Below, piece by piece: positions 43,149 to 51,748 of a stretch of DNA of 64,000 nucleotides. Source of the stretch: Pseudonocardia broussonetiae (GTDB lineage: Bacteria > Actinomycetota > Actinomycetes > Mycobacteriales > Pseudonocardiaceae); assembly GCF_013155125.1 (NCBI RefSeq), contig NZ_CP053564.1, positions 6,393,501 through 6,457,500 of the forward strand, given 5' to 3'. The translations under genes were made by a program, and so were the position numbers. Positions within the stretch are counted from its first letter, which is position 1. Each line of letters opens with the position of its first letter. Under the pieces are notes generated by a model, which had not been told where the DNA came from, did not search any database, and saw only the letters and a list, made by a program, of their open reading frames with translations.

Positions 43149-44036
43149 ATGGACGTCCGTTCGCTCCGGTACGCGGTGACGCTCGCCGACACGCTCCACT
43201 TCGGACGCGCGGCGCAGGTGCACTACATCGCGGCCCAGCCCTTCGGGCGCCGCATCCAGGCCCTGGAGCGCGAGGTCGGGGCGCCGCTGTTCGCCCGCAC
43301 CAGCCGCCGCGTCGCGCTCACCCCGGCCGGCGAGCGCTTCCTCCCCCGCGCCCGGCAGGTCCTCGCGCAGCTCGACGCCCTGCTGGCGCCGGCCGAGGGC
43401 CGCAGCGACGACCCGGGCGTCCTGCGGATCGGCGTGCTCGGCTTCGGACTGGCCGACCTGTGGCCGCACGTGCGCGAGCTGGTCGGGGCGCGTCTGCCGG
43501 AGCTGGTCGTGACCACCGTCGAGCTCGACTGGGAGGGCCAGTACGACGCCGTGCGCAGCGGCGAGGTCGACCTCGCGCTCACCCACGACGTCGGAGGGGC
43601 CGACGACCTGGTGCTGGACCGGGTGCTGGAGGTGGACCGCTACGCCGTCGTGCCGGTGCGGTCCGACCTCGCCGCGGCCGAGCGGCTCACCGCGGCCGAC
43701 GTCGACGGGCGGCGGTGGATCTGCCCGGTCGGCGACGCCCCGGGTCTGTCGGAGTGGGGCGACCGGAGCGGTCGCCGCGACAGCGTCGACGTCCGCTCGC
43801 CGTCCGGCGTCCCGACCGCGGTGGCCACCAGCGGCCGGCTGGGCCTGCACGCGGAGCCCGCGCGCCGGTTCTTCCCGCACCCCGACGTCCGGTACGTGCC
43901 GATGGAGGGCCCGGGCGCCACGGTGTCGGTCGCGAGCCGCCCGGGCGACGGGCGCGAGGCCGTCGCGGTGTTCCGGGCCGCGGCCCGCGCCGCCGCCGCG
44001 GTCGACCTGCCGGACCGGAACCGATCCGGACCATGA
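43149..44036 (+). CDS. LysR-family transcriptional regulator
   Basis: 295 aa. The N-terminal winged HTH ([19 protein letters not shown] ... [21 protein letters not shown]) covers residues 4-60, and an effector domain follows from about 90 ([21 protein letters not shown]). An unusual feature is PFGRRIQ where most have PALSRQI. It lies divergent from the amidohydrolase with 115 bp between; the classic arrangement suggests autoregulation and control of the neighbour. ATG 43149 has GAGGTGGTGGGA upstream. The FAH-family gene follows 70 bases later. Confidence 0.92.
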   Translation: MDVRSLRYAVTLADTLHFGRAAQVHYIAAQPFGRRIQALEREVGAPLFARTSRRVALTPAGERFLPRARQVLAQLDALLAPAEGRSDDPGVLRIGVLGFGLADLWPHVRELVGARLPELVVTTVELDWEGQYDAVRSGEVDLALTHDVGGADDLVLDRVLEVDRYAVVPVRSDLAAAERLTAADVDGRRWICPVGDAPGLSEWGDRSGRRDSVDVRSPSGVPTAVATSGRLGLHAEPARRFFPHPDVRYVPMEGPGATVSVASRPGDGREAVAVFRAAARAAAAVDLPDRNRSGP

Positions 44037-44106
44037 TCGGCGGCGCCGCCCGGGGCAGGCTGGGGAGGCGGGGCAGGCCGGGGCGGCCGACGACGAGGGG
44101 AACGCG

Positions 44107-45021
44107 ATGCGCTGGAGCAGCTACGCCGAGTCGGACGGGACCGTCCGAGCGGCGGTGTGGCGGGAGGACCGCCTGCACCCGGTGCCGGCGGGCACCGGAC
44201 TGGTCGACCTGCTGGGCGACGACGGCACGCGGCTGCGCGCCGCCGCCGACGCCGCGCTCGCGGGCCCGTCCGTCGACCCGGGGACGGTGACGCTGCTGCC
44301 GCCGGTGCCGCGCCCGCCGTCGGTCCGGGACTTCATGGCGTTCGAGGAGCACGTCGTCACCGCGAGCGCCGCGATCGGCCTCACGGTGGACCCGCTCTGG
44401 TACCGGCAGCCGGTCTTCTACTTCACCAACCCCGCGGCCCTGCGGGGCCCGCACGAGCCGGTCGCGGTCTCCCCCGGCAGCACGGCCTTCGACTACGAGC
44501 TCGAGGTGGCCGCCGTGATCGGGCGCGAGGGCTCCGACCTGGGCCCGGAGGAGGCGGTGGACCACATCGCCGGCTACCTCGTCCTCTGCGACTGGAGCGC
44601 CCGGGACCTGCAGGCCGAGGAGATGAAGCTCAACCTCGGCCCGGCGAAGGGCAAGGACTCGGCGACGAGCTGCGGGCCGTGGATGCTCACCCCCGACGAG
44701 CTGCCCGCGGCCGCCGCGATGACGGCGTCGGTCAACGGGCGGCCCTACAGCGCGGGCCGGCTCGACGCGCTGCACTGGAGCTTCGGGGAGATGGTCGCCT
44801 ACGCCTCGCGCGGCACGCGGGTCGTGCCCGGCGACCTGATCGGCAGCGGGACCGTCGGGACCGGCTGCATCCTGGAGCTGTCCCGCGTGCACGGCGCCGA
44901 GGCCTACCCGTGGCTGCGGCCCGGCGACCGCGTCCGCCTCGAGGTCGACGGCCTGGGTGCCGTCGACGCCCCGGTCGTCGCGGGGGCCGCCGTGCGCCCG
45001 CTCCGGGAGGAGCTCGCGTGA
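44107..45021 (+). CDS. Fumarylacetoacetate hydrolase-family protein
   Basis: 304 aa. The metal-binding FDYELEVAAVIG, GYLVLCDWSARDLQ, KGKDSATSCGPW and GDLIGSGTVGTG are standard FAH catalytic-domain blocks. The N-terminal about 80 residues are an extra small domain seen in many bacterial members. It likely hydrolyses or isomerises a dioate from ring cleavage. ATG 44107 has GAGGGGAA upstream. Its TGA overlaps the next start (GTGA), coupling the two genes. Confidence 0.9.
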   Translation: MRWSSYAESDGTVRAAVWREDRLHPVPAGTGLVDLLGDDGTRLRAAADAALAGPSVDPGTVTLLPPVPRPPSVRDFMAFEEHVVTASAAIGLTVDPLWYRQPVFYFTNPAALRGPHEPVAVSPGSTAFDYELEVAAVIGREGSDLGPEEAVDHIAGYLVLCDWSARDLQAEEMKLNLGPAKGKDSATSCGPWMLTPDELPAAAAMTASVNGRPYSAGRLDALHWSFGEMVAYASRGTRVVPGDLIGSGTVGTGCILELSRVHGAEAYPWLRPGDRVRLEVDGLGAVDAPVVAGAAVRPLREELA

Positions 45022-45962
45022 GCGCGCACACCCACGACATCACCGTGCCCGGACCGCCCCGGCTCGAGGAGGTCTCGGACGGGATCTTCGCCTACGTCCA
45101 GCCGGACGGGACCTGGTGGATCAACAACACCGGCTTCGCCGTGGGCCCGCAGGGGGTGGTCGCCGTCGACTCCTGCTCGACCGAGCGCCGCACCCGCGCC
45201 TTCGTCGACGCCATCACCTCGGTGACGGCCGCCCCCGTCCGGACGCTGGTGAACACCCACCACCACGGCGACCACACCTTCGGCAACGCGCTGTTCGGCA
45301 CCGCGACGATCGTCGCCCACGAGCGCGCCCGCGAGGAGATGATCGCGTTCGGCCCGCCGCGCGAGCTGCCGTTCTGGGAGAACCCGGACTGGGGCTCGCT
45401 GCCCCTGGACCCGCCGTTCCTGACCTTCACCGACGGCGTCGCGCTGCACGTCGGCGACCTGCGCGCCGAGGTCCGCCACGTCGGCACCGCCGCGCACACC
45501 ACCAACGACTCGCTGGTCTGGTTCCCCGAGCGGTCCACCCTGTTCTGCGGCGACCTGGTCTTCCACGGCGGCACGCCGTTCCTGCTCATGGGCTCGGTGG
45601 CGGGGGCGGTCGACGTGCTGGAGAACGTGGTGGCGCCCCTGGGCGCGACGACGACCGTGCCCGGGCACGGCCCGGTGTTCCACGACCGCGCCCCGCTCGA
45701 CGCCACCCTGGACTACCTGCGCTTCGTCCTGGACCTGGCCGCGCGCGGCCGCGCGGCCGGGGTCACCCCGCTGCAGGCCGCCCGCGACACCGACCTGGGC
45801 GCCTTCGCCGACTGGCCCGACGCGGAGCGGATCGTCGGCAACCTGCACCGCGCCTACGCCGAGCTCGACGGGCTCGGCCGCGGCGCGCCCGTCGACGTGA
45901 TGGCGGCGCTGGGCGACATGGTCGCCTACAACGGCGGCCGGCCGCTGACCTGCCTCGCCTGA
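45018..45962 (+). CDS. Metallo-beta-lactamase-fold hydrolase
   Basis: 314 aa. NTHHHGDHTFGN is the HxHxDH dinuclear metal site; VRHVGTAAHTTND, LFCGDLVF and VPGHGPVF give the remaining His/Asp ligands. No signal peptide. Such enzymes include lactonases, glyoxalase II and cyclase-like hydrolases; the SoxH-like C-terminal region suggests a general hydrolase. GTG 45018 is coupled to the FAH-family gene. It ends at a strong hairpin. A lactone or thioester substrate is plausible but not shown. Confidence 0.9.
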   Translation: MSAHTHDITVPGPPRLEEVSDGIFAYVQPDGTWWINNTGFAVGPQGVVAVDSCSTERRTRAFVDAITSVTAAPVRTLVNTHHHGDHTFGNALFGTATIVAHERAREEMIAFGPPRELPFWENPDWGSLPLDPPFLTFTDGVALHVGDLRAEVRHVGTAAHTTNDSLVWFPERSTLFCGDLVFHGGTPFLLMGSVAGAVDVLENVVAPLGATTTVPGHGPVFHDRAPLDATLDYLRFVLDLAARGRAAGVTPLQAARDTDLGAFADWPDAERIVGNLHRAYAELDGLGRGAPVDVMAALGDMVAYNGGRPLTCLA

Positions 45963-45982
45963 CCCGGCCCGGCCCGGCCCGA

Positions 45983-46016
45983 GCGGCGCGCGCCGTCACG
46001 AGCCGGCGCGCGCCGC
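45983..46016. terminator. Bidirectional terminator hairpin, 13-bp arms
   Basis: GCGGCGCGCGCCG (45983-45995) and CGGCGCGCGCCGC (46004-46016) are perfect complements around loop TCACGAGC. The loop begins with the complement of the TGA stop of the leftward oxygenase gene. Its layout is the same as at 23819-23852. Confidence 0.75.
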
Positions 46017-47009
46017 CAGCAGGTCGGCGTGGTGCGCGGCGGCGACGTCGGGGTGGGCGCGCAGGCGCGCCTTGAGCAGGTTCTCCCCGAACGTGCCGGA
46101 GATGACGTTGTCGGGGTCGCGGGTCAGCCCGCGGGCCTGCGCCGCCAGCTCCGGCGGCAGCTCCACGCGCGGCACCGAGGAGTCGAGCGCGGGGTTGAAG
46201 AAGAACGGGATCGACAGGCGGGTCTCCCCCGGCGGCGGCGACACGACCCGGTGCACGGTGGCCCGGAGGTAGCCGTCGGTGGCGAACTCCAGCAGCTCCC
46301 CGATGTTGACGACGAACGCCCCCGGCAGCGCGGGCGCCTCGATCCAGCCGTCGTCCGTGGCGACCTGCAGGCCGCCCTTGCCCGGCTCGACCAGCAGCAG
46401 CGTCATCACGCCGGGGTCCTTGTGCGCGCCGACGCCCTGCCCGCGGTCCTCGCGCCCGGGGTAGCGCACGAGCTTGATCAGCGTGGACGGGCGGTCGCCG
46501 AAGGCGCTGTCGAACAGGTCCGGCTCGCCGCCGAGGGCGACGGCCCAGCTCCGCACGAGCCGGCGCGCGACCGCGGTGCAGCGCCGCTCCCAGTCGGTGA
46601 ACACCTCGCGCAGGCCCGGCTGCGCGTCGGGCCACAGGTTGGGCCCCTCCAGCCGCATGTAGGCGGGGGCGTCGAGGTCGTCGCAGGCAGGGCGCTCGGC
46701 GCCGATGTCGATCTGCTCGCGCCAGTCGACCCGGCCCTGGGTGAGCTCGCCGCCGGTGCGGGTGTAGCCCCGGAACTGCGGGCTGCGCAGCATCTCGACC
46801 CGGCGCTTGTCCTCGTCGGGGAGCGCGAAGAACCGCGCGGCCTCGGCGAACGCGCGCGCCATCACGTCGTCGCCGATCCCGTGGCCGACGAGGGAGAAGA
46901 ACCCGACCTCGTGCGTGGCCGTGCGCAGGGCGGAGCGGAACTCCTCGGCGCCCTCCTCGCCCCGGTCGAGCAGGGCCATGTCGAGGACCGGGAGGCTCGT
47001 CGTCGTCAT
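45996..47009 (-). CDS. 2-oxoglutarate/Fe(II) oxygenase, isopenicillin N synthase-like
   Basis: 337 aa. A DIOX_N domain (GFFSLVGHGI) precedes the jelly-roll with Fe ligands GAHKDPG (H-x-D) and ATVHRVV (His); RLSIPFFFNP provides the R-x-S co-substrate motif. It acts as a cytoplasmic oxidase or hydroxylase on an unknown small molecule. ATG 47009 has no strong SD directly upstream. It is divergent from alanine dehydrogenase with 140 bp between. Confidence 0.9.
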   Translation of the reverse strand: MTTTSLPVLDMALLDRGEEGAEEFRSALRTATHEVGFFSLVGHGIGDDVMARAFAEAARFFALPDEDKRRVEMLRSPQFRGYTRTGGELTQGRVDWREQIDIGAERPACDDLDAPAYMRLEGPNLWPDAQPGLREVFTDWERRCTAVARRLVRSWAVALGGEPDLFDSAFGDRPSTLIKLVRYPGREDRGQGVGAHKDPGVMTLLLVEPGKGGLQVATDDGWIEAPALPGAFVVNIGELLEFATDGYLRATVHRVVSPPPGETRLSIPFFFNPALDSSVPRVELPPELAAQARGLTRDPDNVISGTFGENLLKARLRAHPDVAAAHHADLLAARAGS

Positions 47010-47149
47010 GCTCGACCCCTTCGCGGTGCGCCGCCCGCTCGGCCGCGGGCGGACCTCCCGAGGCTAACCGGCCCGGCTGACGGTGCGGGGCGCGGAGGGC
47101 CAGGATCAGCACCTGACCGCACGCGTCCCACGCCACCGAGGAGACCCGC

Positions 47150-48283
47150 ATGAGCACGCTCGTCGTCGGAGTACCGAGCGAGATCAAGGACAACGAGAAC
47201 CGCGTCGCGATGACCCCCGACGGCGTCGTGGAGCTGGTGCACGCCGGTCACCGGGTCGTGGTGCAGGCGGGCGCGGGCGAGGGCTCCCGGTTCACCGACG
47301 ACGAGTACACCGCCGCGGGCGCCGAGCTCCTGCCCGACGCGGACGGGGTGTTCGCCGCGGCCGACCTCATCGTCAAGGTCAAGGAGCCGGTGCCGGCGGA
47401 GTACCACCGCTTCCGCGAGGGCCAGCAGCTGTTCACCTACCTGCACCTCGCCGCCGACCGCGGGCTGACCGAGTTCCTGCTGGAGCGGTGCATCTCCTCC
47501 ATCGCCTACGAGACGGTGCAGACCGCGGACGGCAAGCTCCCGCTCCTGACCCCGATGAGCGAGGTCGCCGGCCGGATGGCCGTGCAGGCCGCGGCGCACC
47601 ACCTGGAGAGCCCCAGCGGCGGGTCGGGGATCCTGCTCGGCGGCGTGCCGGGCACCCCGGCGGGCAAGGTCCTCATCATCGGCGGCGGGGTGTCGGGCAC
47701 CGAGGCGGCGAAGATCGCGCTGGGGATGCGGGCCATGGTCCGGGTCCTCGACACCAACCCCAACCGGCTCGCGTACCTCTCCGACATCTTCGGCGGCCGC
47801 CTCGACCTGATCACCCCGAACCGGGCCCGGACCGCGGCCTACGTCGCGGAGGCCGACGTCGTCATCGGCGCGGTGCTCGTGCCCGGCGCGAAGGCGCCCA
47901 CGCTCGTCACCCGCGAGATGATCGCGGCGATGCGCCCGGGGAGCGTCGTCGTCGACATCGCGATCGACCAGGGCGGCTGCTTCGAGACCAGCCGGCCCAC
48001 CACGCACTCCGACCCGACCTACGTCGAGGAGGGCGTGACGCACTACTGCGTGGCCAACATCCCCGGCGCGGTCGCGCGCACCTCGACCCTCGCCCTGACC
48101 TCCGCCACCCTCCCCTACCTGGTGAAGGTCGCGCGGCACGGCGTCGTCGGGGCGGCGGCGGGCGACCCGGCCCTGCGCCTGGGGCTGAGCACGCTCGACG
48201 GGAAGCTGACGAACCACCCGGTCGCCGAGGCCCACGGCCTGCCCTCCACCGACGCCGCGGAGCTGCTCACGGCGCACCCGTGA
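47150..48283 (+). CDS. ald: Alanine dehydrogenase
   Basis: 377 aa, typical length. VGVPSEIKDNENRVAMTP is the family N-terminus. The catalytic Lys is in IVKVKEPV and the His in TYLHLAADR. The NAD site is IIGGGVSGTEAAKIALGM, and VVDIAIDQGGCFETSRPTTH is the substrate-side signature. It interconverts L-alanine and pyruvate plus ammonia with NAD. ATG 47150 has GAGGAGA upstream. Its last 17 bases overlap the convergent nitroreductase gene. Confidence 0.95.
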   Translation: MSTLVVGVPSEIKDNENRVAMTPDGVVELVHAGHRVVVQAGAGEGSRFTDDEYTAAGAELLPDADGVFAAADLIVKVKEPVPAEYHRFREGQQLFTYLHLAADRGLTEFLLERCISSIAYETVQTADGKLPLLTPMSEVAGRMAVQAAAHHLESPSGGSGILLGGVPGTPAGKVLIIGGGVSGTEAAKIALGMRAMVRVLDTNPNRLAYLSDIFGGRLDLITPNRARTAAYVAEADVVIGAVLVPGAKAPTLVTREMIAAMRPGSVVVDIAIDQGGCFETSRPTTHSDPTYVEEGVTHYCVANIPGAVARTSTLALTSATLPYLVKVARHGVVGAAAGDPALRLGLSTLDGKLTNHPVAEAHGLPSTDAAELLTAHP

Positions 48284-48926
48284 CGCGGGCCCGGGTGGCG
48301 CCCCACCGGTCGAAGTGAACGACCTGATCGACAGGCAGCCGCGCCGGCTGCGCCCACCGCCCCCGCGCCGGGTAGCCCATCGGCACGAGCGCCATCGTCA
48401 GCGCGTCGGCGGGCAGGCCGAGCAGCTCCCGCAGCTCGTCCTCGTGGCCGCCGTACAGCGTGGTGAGCGAGGTGCCGATGCCGTGCGCGCGTGCGGCGAG
48501 GCACAGGTGCTGCACGGCCCCGTAGATCGACGAGCCCAGCCGCGGGTTCGTCGAGCCGGCGGCGTCGCGCAGCACCGGGAAGACCCACACCGGCGCGTCC
48601 TCGAGGTGGTGGGCCAGGTGCTCGGCGCCCCGGAACCCGGCGGGGGTGAGGCCCCCCGCGCCGGGCCCCGCACCGAGGATCTGCGCGCGCCTGCTGCCGT
48701 AGACGCGCTCCCAGTTCTCGCGGTACCAGCCCGCGACGGTCCGCTTGACGTCCGGGTCGGTGACCACGACCCAGCCCCAGCCCTGCTGGTTGCCGCCCGA
48801 CGGACCGCGGACGGCGGCGTCGAGGACGGCCCACAGCACGTCGTCGGGGATGGGGTCGGGCGCGAGGTAGCGCCGCGAGGGCGTGCTGTGCAGCGCGTCG
48901 AGCGCGGAGAGCGACTCCGGTGCCAC
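48267..48926 (-). CDS. Nitroreductase-family FMN protein
   Basis: 219 aa. The fold is recognised by RRYLAPDPIPDDVL, AVRGPSGGNQQGWGWVVV (FMN phosphate contact), and IYGAVQHLCLAARAHGIGTSL. It reduces nitro groups, quinones or flavins with NAD(P)H, or acts as a dehydrogenase in a subgroup with modified substrates. GTG 48926 has AGGAGG upstream. It is the last leftward gene after the MFS transporter (24-bp gap) and could belong to the flavin-rich operon upstream. Confidence 0.87.
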   Translation of the reverse strand: MAPESLSALDALHSTPSRRYLAPDPIPDDVLWAVLDAAVRGPSGGNQQGWGWVVVTDPDVKRTVAGWYRENWERVYGSRRAQILGAGPGAGGLTPAGFRGAEHLAHHLEDAPVWVFPVLRDAAGSTNPRLGSSIYGAVQHLCLAARAHGIGTSLTTLYGGHEDELRELLGLPADALTMALVPMGYPARGRWAQPARLPVDQVVHFDRWGATRARVTGAP

Positions 48927-48950
48927 GTGGTCCTCCTAGGAGCGGGCGGG

Positions 48951-50453
48951 TCAGGTGAGCGGGGTGGCGGCCGGCGGCGAGAGCGCCACGTCGGCCCCGG
49001 GGCCGGCCGGCGGCGGGACCCGGCGGGGCAGGACGACGGCGGCGAGCACCGCGCCGAGCAGGGCGACACCGGACGCGACCAGCAGCGCGAACCGCTGGCC
49101 CGCCAGCGTCGCCGCGACGGCGTCACCGGCGGGCCCGAACGCGGTGCCGAGCTGCGCCAGCAGCGCCACCAGGGCGATCGCGAGCGCGCTGCCCACGGCC
49201 TGGGTGCTGGTGAGCGCCCCCGCGCCGACGCCGTGGCGCCGCCGCGGGATGCCCGACATCGCCGTGACGGTGCACGCGACGCCGGCCGCGCCGGTGCCCA
49301 GCCCGAGCAGCAGGAACGCCGGCAGCAGGCCCGTGAGGTACGTGGCGCCGGGCCGCAGGGACAGCGCGAGCAGCGTCCCGCCGGCCGCGACCGAGGTCAG
49401 CGCGAGCGGCACGAGCAGCCGCGGCCCCACCCGGTGGAGGTTCCGGGACACGACCTGCGCGACCACGGCGATGAGCGCGGCCCACGGGACGAAGGCGAGC
49501 CCGGCCTGCAGCGCCGACCAGCCGAGCGTGTCCTGCATGTAGAGCGAGCTCGTGAAGTACGACCCGATCGACGTCCCCGCGGTGATGAGCACGAACAGGA
49601 ACGCGGTCGCGGTGCGGGTGCGGAACAGCGACAGCGGGAGCAGCGGGTCGGCCGAGCGCGCCTGGAGCAGCGCGAACAGCCCGCCGAGCACGACGGCCAC
49701 CGCCACCAGACCGGCGCCGAGCAGGACGGCCCCGGACTGGACCTGGGTGAGCCCGAGGATCAGCGCGGCCACCGCGCCCGTCGCCAGCAGGCCGTCGGGC
49801 AGGGCGAGGCGCTGCCCCGGCACCCGCGGTACGGCGGGCACCAGGGAGAACGCGGCGACGAAGGCCAGGACGCACACCGGGACGTTGACGAGGAAGATCC
49901 ACCGCCAGCCGCCCACCGAGGTCAGCAGGCCGCCGATGACGTTGCCCAGGGTGGCCCCGATCGCGCCGACCGCGGCCCACATCCCGAGGGCGCGGCTGCG
50001 CTCACGGGGCGTCACGAACACGGTGGTGAGCAGCGACATCGCCGCGGGTGAGGCCATCGCGGCGCCGGTGCCCGCGAGCACCCGCGCCGCGATGAGCGGC
50101 CCTGCCGAGGTCGCCACGGCGCAGAGCAGGGAACCCACCGCGAACACGGCGAGCCCGATGAGGAACAGCCGCCTGCGGCCCAGCACGTCCGCGGCCCGGC
50201 CGCCGAGCAGCAGCAGGCAGCCGAAGGTGAGCATGAAGGCCGTCAGCACCCCCTGCGCCTGCCCCGGGGTGAGCGCGAGCTCGGCCCCGATCGCCGGGAG
50301 CGAGACGGTGACGACGGTGCCGCCGACCAGCAGCACGAACTGCGTGCTGCAGACCAGCGCGAGGAACAGGCCCGTGCCGCGGACGGCGGGCGGGGCCGGA
50401 TCGGCGGTGACATCCACGGGGACGGGGACGGGAACGGGGACGCGTGCGGGCAC
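48951..50453 (-). CDS. MFS transporter, 14-TM DHA2 (EmrB/QacA) type
   Basis: 500 aa, mostly hydrophobic, about 14 predicted segments. GGRAADVLGRRRLFLIG is the conserved A-motif loop and VLAGTGAAMASPAAMSLL the C-motif region of antiporters. It probably exports a toxic intermediate or the pathway substrate. GTG 50453 begins with the repeat VPVPVPVPV, encoded by a GGGGAC-type hexamer array, and lies three bases after the RibB-like stop; a later GTG before DVTADP is possible. Weak SD suggests translational coupling. Confidence 0.9.
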   Translation of the reverse strand: MPARVPVPVPVPVDVTADPAPPAVRGTGLFLALVCSTQFVLLVGGTVVTVSLPAIGAELALTPGQAQGVLTAFMLTFGCLLLLGGRAADVLGRRRLFLIGLAVFAVGSLLCAVATSAGPLIAARVLAGTGAAMASPAAMSLLTTVFVTPRERSRALGMWAAVGAIGATLGNVIGGLLTSVGGWRWIFLVNVPVCVLAFVAAFSLVPAVPRVPGQRLALPDGLLATGAVAALILGLTQVQSGAVLLGAGLVAVAVVLGGLFALLQARSADPLLPLSLFRTRTATAFLFVLITAGTSIGSYFTSSLYMQDTLGWSALQAGLAFVPWAALIAVVAQVVSRNLHRVGPRLLVPLALTSVAAGGTLLALSLRPGATYLTGLLPAFLLLGLGTGAAGVACTVTAMSGIPRRRHGVGAGALTSTQAVGSALAIALVALLAQLGTAFGPAGDAVAATLAGQRFALLVASGVALLGAVLAAVVLPRRVPPPAGPGADVALSPPAATPLT

Positions 50454-50456
50454 CGC

Positions 50457-51140
50457 TCAGCCGGCCAGCGCGTCGGTGACGACGACGGCCCGGCCCATGC
50501 CGAGGTCGTGCAGCACGTGCGCGAGCTCCGCGCGGCGCCGCGCGAGGACCTCCGACACCCGCACGAGCACCAGGCCGTGCCGGGCGGCGAACCGCTCCAG
50601 CGCCTCCGGGCCCCTCGGCTCGCCGTCGTCGTCGACGACCGTGGCCAGTGCGGCGACCGGGCTCAGCCCGGCGGCCCGGCACAGGTCGACCGCGGCCTCC
50701 TCGGCGCGCGGGCGGGACAGCACGCCGCCGTCGCGCACCCGCACGGGCAGCACGTGGCCGGGCAGGGTGAGGTCCTGCGCGCGGGTCGCCGGATCGGCGA
50801 GCGCCCGGACGGTGGCGGCGCGGTCGTGCGCCGAAATGCCCGTGGTGACGCCGGCACGCAGGTCCACCGACACCGCGAACGCCGGGCGGCCGGGGTCGGA
50901 CCGCCCGCCCGCCTGGGGCGGGATGCGCAGCAGGTCGAGCCGCTCGGCGGTGACGGCGACGACGACGACGCCGCTGGTCTCGCGGACGAGCAGCGCCATC
51001 GTGGCGGCGTCGACGTCCGCGCCGGGCACGACGAGCGCCCCGGACACCGGAGGGTCGGGCGCCAGGTCGTCGACCAGGACGACCGGCCGGGCCGCGGCGA
51101 GCGCGGCCGCCGCGGCGTCGGCGCGCGCCCCGGCGCTCAC
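50457..51140 (-). CDS. RibB-like protein lacking the RibB catalytic residues
   Basis: 227 aa with the 3,4-dihydroxy-2-butanone-4-phosphate synthase fold. TTGISAHDRAATVRALADP and PGHVLPVRVRDGGVL match RibB/RibA2. The catalytic loop DDEDRENEGD is DLAPDPPVSG here; the R-P-G-H-T-E-A motif is RPRAEEA (His and Thr lost); the E in CEI is T (ATV). All three catalytic clusters are therefore changed, and the GTP cyclohydrolase II domain is absent. It is most likely a pseudoenzyme or a re-purposed flavin-related protein. GTG 51140 overlaps the FMN-reductase stop (GTGA). Confidence 0.85.
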   Translation of the reverse strand: MSAGARADAAAAALAAARPVVLVDDLAPDPPVSGALVVPGADVDAATMALLVRETSGVVVVAVTAERLDLLRIPPQAGGRSDPGRPAFAVSVDLRAGVTTGISAHDRAATVRALADPATRAQDLTLPGHVLPVRVRDGGVLSRPRAEEAAVDLCRAAGLSPVAALATVVDDDGEPRGPEALERFAARHGLVLVRVSEVLARRRAELAHVLHDLGMGRAVVVTDALAG

Positions 51141-51748
51141 GACCCCTCCCCCGGCTGCGCGCCCGACAGCACGCCGCGGCGCCGCTCGGTGACCAGGTCG
51201 GCGAAGCGGACGACCTCGTCGGCGACGGTGTGGAGCTGGTCGAGCACCTGCTGCTCGGCGCACGCCCCGTCGACGAACCGCGTCTGCAGCGAGTTCACCG
51301 CGGCCCCGTAGGGTGTGACCCACCCGCGCAGCGCGTGCACGATCGCCCGCAGCGCGGTCAGCGTGGTGACCGCCGCCTGCCAGCCGTAGGCGGTGACGAT
51401 CAGCCCGACGGACCGGTCGGCCAGGTAGGGCAGGCCGTCCCCGCGCATGTCCTCGGTGTAGTCCAGCGCGTTCTTGACCAGCCCGGAGATGGAGCCGTGG
51501 TAGCCCGGCGAGGCGACGATGACGCCGTCGGCCCGGCGCAGGTGCTCCACCAGGTCCGCGGCCACCGGCCCGCCGTCGCCGGCCTCCGGGGCGTACATCG
51601 GCAGCCGTGCCAGCTCGGCGCCGGCGAACAGGCGCGTGGTCGCGCCCGCCGCCTCGGCGCGGGCCAGCGCGATCCGCAGGGCCTGCTCGCTCGACGAGCC
51701 GGTGCGCACGGTGCCGCCGATGCCGACGACGTGCAGCGGGCGGTTCAC
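51137..51748 (-). CDS. NADPH-dependent FMN reductase
   Basis: 203 aa flavodoxin-like protein. GIGGTVRTGSSSEQALRIAL binds the FMN phosphate, ASPGYHGSISGLVKNALDY is the isoalloxazine-contact block of the SsuE/chromate reductase group. It likely supplies reduced FMN to the luciferase-like monooxygenase two genes upstream, since such oxygenases need free FMNH2. GTG 51748 overlaps the hydrolase TGA (GTGA); no other start fits. Confidence 0.9.
   Translation of the reverse strand: MNRPLHVVGIGGTVRTGSSSEQALRIALARAEAAGATTRLFAGAELARLPMYAPEAGDGGPVAADLVEHLRRADGVIVASPGYHGSISGLVKNALDYTEDMRGDGLPYLADRSVGLIVTAYGWQAAVTTLTALRAIVHALRGWVTPYGAAVNSLQTRFVDGACAEQQVLDQLHTVADEVVRFADLVTERRRGVLSGAQPGEGS

Noticed and set aside
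50457..51140. Functional ribB for riboflavin synthesis
   Set aside because: The three catalytic residue clusters are replaced and no other rib gene is adjacent.
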